Shown: piece by piece, positions 61,374-64,000 of the stretch
Layout of the letters: each line of letters starts with the position of its first letter
How positions within the stretch are numbered: the first letter of the stretch is position 1
Made by a program: the position numbers and the translations under genes
Notes under the pieces: generated by a model
The model's input: only the letters and a program-made list of their open reading frames with translations
Databases searched by the model: none
Told to the model about the DNA's origin: nothing
NCBI GenBank assembly: GCA_016194745.1
Contig: JACQBA010000008.1
Span: 51,815 to 115,814 of the forward strand
Origin: Elusimicrobiota bacterium
GTDB taxonomy: Bacteria > Elusimicrobiota > Elusimicrobia > UBA1565 > JACRDR01
Direction: 5' to 3'
DNA: 64,000 bases

Positions 61374-62854
61374 CGGCTCCTCCGTTCCCCCGCCTCGGGC
61401 TCTTCAGCCAGCAAGCGGTCGAATGCCTCCATCAAAAGGCCCGTCGCCGCCCTGCCGACCGAGAACGTCTCGTCGTAATGGCCCGAGGGCGCCGGAGACA
61501 TGCTCCGAGTCGCGGCGATCTTGAAATCGTATTCGGGGACGATGTACCCGAGCTCGTCGTTGGCGAGTCCCACCAACAGGCCGTGCTTCGCCTTCAGCTT
61601 CTGTCGAAGGTAGGGCCCCTTCGGCGCGCGATCCAGATTCGGCGGAGCCGAGTTGGCCGGCTTGAGCAAGGGCTGAGCGAAGCGGTAGCGCCCGTCGAAC
61701 CCGCCGAGCGCCAACTCCGGGAACATCTCGCCCGGCACGCCCAGCAGCGCCACGGACCCGACGCGGACGATCGACACCTCCGTCTCGAGCCAAGGCCGCA
61801 TGGACTCGGGCAGCGGGAAGCGCATGAATTGGCGCAGCGGCAACCATCTGCGCCGACCGTCTGCAATCGCGCGGCCGGAGGCGTCGGTGATGTCGTGGCC
61901 CGGCGCGAGCGAATTGATGAAGAACACGAACCGGGAATTCTCGAGAGGCACGCGCACGGCGGAGGACGCGAAGGACACCCGACCCGACGACACTCGCGCT
62001 CCCCCCGACAGCGCTTGGAGCGCGATGTCGGCGACGCGCGTGCCGATGCGCCTTGATTCCGAGTACTGCAAGGCGACGTCACGGGTGTCAGGCTTGTCGA
62101 CCACCAAGTGGCCGCCGATCATCCCGTTGAGGAACACGCAGGCGCCGCCGCCTTTCGCCTCGATGCGGCCGCAGAGCTCTCCGGGATAATCGGCCGTGAT
62201 CGACTTGTTGTCCCACCCTAACGCGACCGGGTGGCAGGACCAGCGGACCAAGGTGCCGAGGACCCTGCCGTCCTTGCGCCGCTTGGCCTGCACGACGTGG
62301 AGCTCGGGATCGATCACCGCAGGATCGCGGGTGTCCCGGCACAGCCCCGTGGGATCGACTTCGCGCGACGCCGCGGTCAGCTCCGCCTCCTCCAGCCTCC
62401 CCGCGAGATCCTCCACCAGCGTCACGATCGACGCCAGCATCTCCTCCCGGCGCCGCGGGTCGATGCCCGAGACGCCGGGAAACGCCCCCCACAATCCGAG
62501 CGTGTCGGGCGCGGAGTGATCGTGGGTGGCGGCCACCATGACGTAGCGCTTCGTGCCGTCCCACTTGAGGCGCCGCCGGATTTCCTGCACGTCGCGCCGG
62601 AAGATGCCGACCGCGTCGACCGCGACGACGGCGACGGTGCGCTCTCCGTCGGAAAACACCGCCGCGCGCGCGTAGATGGGGTCGTGGACGCCGCGCGCGC
62701 GGCGGCCCATGGGCCCGTAGCCCGCGAGCCAGACCGCGCGAGCCTTTACGTCGGGAGTGATGTCCGCCTTGCCGAACGCGGCCGTCAATCGACCCGCCGC
62801 CCGGGCCGGCGCCGCCGCCGAAAGAAGCAGCGCGAGGCTAAGAACGACTACCAT
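61370..62854 (-). CDS. Exported neutral/alkaline ceramidase-like hydrolase
   Basis: The 494-residue protein has a signal peptide (MVVVLSLALLLSAAAPARAA) and the N-terminal domain of neutral/alkaline ceramidases: GRLTAAFGKADITPDVKARA, WLAGYGPMGRRARGVHDPIY, VAVVAVDAVGIF, zinc-binding His111 and His113 in AATHDHSAPDTLG, His208 in WSCHPVALG, and GVPGEMFPELAL, ELGYIVPEYDF later. True ceramidases cleave N-acyl sphingosine; many bacterial homologues act on other N-acyl or unknown substrates. It lacks the C-terminal beta-sandwich of full ceramidases. Start overlaps the DNA glycosylase 3' end by 17 nt. Confidence 0.88.
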   Translation of the reverse strand: MVVVLSLALLLSAAAPARAAGRLTAAFGKADITPDVKARAVWLAGYGPMGRRARGVHDPIYARAAVFSDGERTVAVVAVDAVGIFRRDVQEIRRRLKWDGTKRYVMVAATHDHSAPDTLGLWGAFPGVSGIDPRRREEMLASIVTLVEDLAGRLEEAELTAASREVDPTGLCRDTRDPAVIDPELHVVQAKRRKDGRVLGTLVRWSCHPVALGWDNKSITADYPGELCGRIEAKGGGACVFLNGMIGGHLVVDKPDTRDVALQYSESRRIGTRVADIALQALSGGARVSSGRVSFASSAVRVPLENSRFVFFINSLAPGHDITDASGRAIADGRRRWLPLRQFMRFPLPESMRPWLETEVSIVRVGSVALLGVPGEMFPELALGGFDGRYRFAQPLLKPANSAPPNLDRAPKGPYLRQKLKAKHGLLVGLANDELGYIVPEYDFKIAATRSMSPAPSGHYDETFSVGRAATGLLMEAFDRLLAEEPEAGERRSR

Positions 62855-63551
62855 GGCCGCAGCCCTCCCGGATCGGACACCCCACGCATACGGGCTCCGT
62901 CCTGCAGAAGTACTTCGCCAGCGCCACGACGAGAGCGTGGAACTCCTGATAGACTGTCACCGAGCGAGGCAGACGCCTCACTAGATAGCGCTGGGCGTCG
63001 TCGTACCCTTCGCCCGAGAACCACCCGATCCGCCGCCCGATGCGGAGGGTGTAGGCGTCCACGACGAACACGGGACGGCCTCCCGCGTAGAGCAGGATCG
63101 AGTCCGCCGTCTCGGGCCCGACGCCATTGACGCTCAGCAGATCCTTCCGCAGCGCGTCGAGGGGCCGACTCAGCCAACGGCGCAGCGTCGGCGCGCGCCG
63201 CCGCGCGTGCTCGAGGAAAATCTTGAGCCGGGCGGCCTTCTGGCGGAAGTACCCCGAGGAACGGATCAGGCGCTCCAGCCGCCGGCGGTCCGCCCTCAGG
63301 ATCGAGGCGGACGTGGTCGCTCCCGCCGCCCTGAGAGAGGCCAGCGCGCGCTCCACGTTGGTCCACGCGGTGTTCTGGGTCAAGATGGCGCCGAGCACGA
63401 TCTCCAGCGCCTCGCCCTCCGTCGGCCGAGCGTAGCGCCCGGGACGGTATACGGGCCGCGAACCGCCGCGCGGAGTCACGGGCCACCAGCCCTGCGGGCC
63501 CAGCCGGCTCAGCAGTACGGCGTAGACGCGCCCCGGAGGCCAGCCTCTCAT
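62838..63551 (-). CDS. Endonuclease III-like DNA glycosylase, MagIII type (no lyase lysine)
   Basis: The 237-residue HhH-GPD protein has EIVLGAILTQNTAWTNVERA, the hairpin LLSVNGVGPETADSILLYAG, catalytic Asp165 (VVDAYTLRIG) and a 4Fe-4S site (Cys216, Cys222, Cys225, Cys231). Where endonuclease III has the catalytic lysine (GVGRKTA), this protein has Glu147 (GVGPETA), as in Helicobacter MagIII. It is therefore expected to be a monofunctional base glycosylase, perhaps for 3-methyladenine, rather than a glycosylase/lyase. It starts 12 nt after the response regulator. Confidence 0.9.
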   Translation of the reverse strand: MRGWPPGRVYAVLLSRLGPQGWWPVTPRGGSRPVYRPGRYARPTEGEALEIVLGAILTQNTAWTNVERALASLRAAGATTSASILRADRRRLERLIRSSGYFRQKAARLKIFLEHARRRAPTLRRWLSRPLDALRKDLLSVNGVGPETADSILLYAGGRPVFVVDAYTLRIGRRIGWFSGEGYDDAQRYLVRRLPRSVTVYQEFHALVVALAKYFCRTEPVCVGCPIREGCGHGSRS

Positions 63552-63563
63552 GCCGCCATCGGG

Positions 63564-63950
63564 TCAAGAGGAAAGTACTTTCTCGATCTTCTTGAGCAGT
63601 TGGTTGTTATCGATCGGCTTTACGATGTAGTCGGAGGCTCCGGCCTCGAAGGCTTTCTCGACGTCGGACATCCGCCCCAGTCCCGTCGCGATGATGATCT
63701 TCGCGGCCTTCGTCTTGGCGTCCGATTTCAGGATGCGGCAGACGTCGAAGCCGCCGAGTTTCGGCAGCATGATGTCGAGCAGCACGATGTCCGGCGGAAT
63801 CTTGCGAGACGCCTCGACGGCCACGGCGCCGTCGGCCGCCCACTGCACGTCGAAGCCCTTCATTTGAAGAAAGACCTTGAGATTCTCGGCGATCAGATGA
63901 TCGTCCTCGACGAGCAGAAGCTTCGTCTTCGGCGCCGGAGCCTTCGTCAT
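63564..63950 (-). CDS. Single-domain response regulator (CheY-like)
   Basis: The 128-residue receiver has the acidic pair in LLLVEDDHLIAENL, phosphoacceptor Asp59 (IVLLDIMLPKLGGFDVC), Thr89 (IIIATGLG) and Lys111 (YIVKPID), with no output domain. Its ATG overlaps the stop of the upstream gene, whose last residues look like a histidine kinase, so kinase and regulator form a coupled two-component pair. It resembles the receiver at 9074. Confidence 0.94.
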   Translation of the reverse strand: MTKAPAPKTKLLLVEDDHLIAENLKVFLQMKGFDVQWAADGAVAVEASRKIPPDIVLLDIMLPKLGGFDVCRILKSDAKTKAAKIIIATGLGRMSDVEKAFEAGASDYIVKPIDNNQLLKKIEKVLSS

Positions 63951-64000
63951 CGTCCCACCCCCTCGGGCTTCTGCCGCAGCGTCACGGTAAACGTCGTGTC
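63947..64000 (-). CDS. C-terminal end of a sensor histidine kinase (cut by window edge)
   Basis: Seventeen codons and a stop are visible, reading DTTFTVTLRQKPEGVGR. The T-T-F-T-V-T-L ending is the last strand of a HATPase_c domain (G-x-G-T-x-F-x-h-x-L/h-P). The stop overlaps the response-regulator ATG (ATGA), as expected for a kinase-regulator pair. Only the extreme end is in the window, so the sensor type cannot be told. Confidence 0.6.
   Translation of the reverse strand, partial: DTTFTVTLRQKPEGVGR

Overview
The window is GC-rich, densely packed bacterial chromosome from a Gram-negative (diderm) organism. It encodes Kdo, heptose and lipid A functions (kdsA, kdsB, waaA, lpxK, rfaE1, gmhB), the LPS export parts lptC, lptA and lptB, and SecDF-YajC. 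A secreted metallopeptidase with a FlgD-like C-terminal sorting-type domain lies beside a PorV-like outer-membrane protein. That mix, with the GC content and the many exported repeat proteins, fits Elusimicrobiota best, but this is an inference and no rRNA is present to test it.

Layout. 1-7 kb: end of a low-complexity membrane protein, a GT4 glycosyltransferase, an alpha/beta hydrolase lacking its nucleophile, a zinc-ribbon membrane protein, a possible small RNA and a GspF-like protein. 7-8.5 kb: lexA and a divergent ankyrin gene; the lexA promoter holds two copies of an unusual palindrome. 8.5-16.6 kb (minus strand): Nudix hydrolase, response regulator, a possible operon from a DUF255 protein through thioesterase, transglutaminase-like, DUF350, rlmN, hydrolase and rhomboid genes, and an HNH nuclease. 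16.6-24.4 kb (minus): PorV-like protein, M36-like metallopeptidase and HEAT protein in overlapping order, then a trypsin-like protease pair, tRNA-Arg(UCG) and a small exported protein. 24.4-30.2 kb (plus): a decayed ParA/MinD-like remnant, then yebC, ruvC, ruvA, ruvB, a SpoIID-like gene and queA. 30.3-35 kb: exported proteins, a YggU-family gene, dienelactone hydrolase and tgt. 35-40.4 kb: yajC-secD-secF, an unknown protein, a DUF374 acyltransferase and waaA. 40.4-42 kb: a looser stretch with two small exported proteins and terminators. 42-58 kb: a large envelope-polysaccharide region. 58.6-64 kb (minus): an exported protein of unknown function, a TPR protein, a ceramidase-like hydrolase, an EndoIII/MagIII-like glycosylase and a two-component pair cut by the window edge.

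The 42-58 kb block is the main functional unit. A ten-gene run (41986-51491), with each gene overlapping the next by 1-35 nt, carries two heptosyltransferases, two GT4 enzymes, a GT2 enzyme, a polysaccharide deacetylase, lpxK, gmhB, an ICMT-like methyltransferase and a DUF3108 protein. A second run (51577-58619) carries rfaE1, kdsB, pyrG, kdsA, a zinc-ribbon protein, lptC, lptA, lptB and a rhodanese protein. Placing pyrG between kdsB and kdsA puts CTP supply next to CMP-Kdo synthesis.

Two themes recur. Many genes start only 6-11 nt downstream of a -10 hexamer, as expected for leaderless mRNAs, while others have clear Shine-Dalgarno sites. Within operons, starts commonly overlap the previous stop as ATGA or GTGA. 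All functional calls are by reading motifs; no database search was possible.
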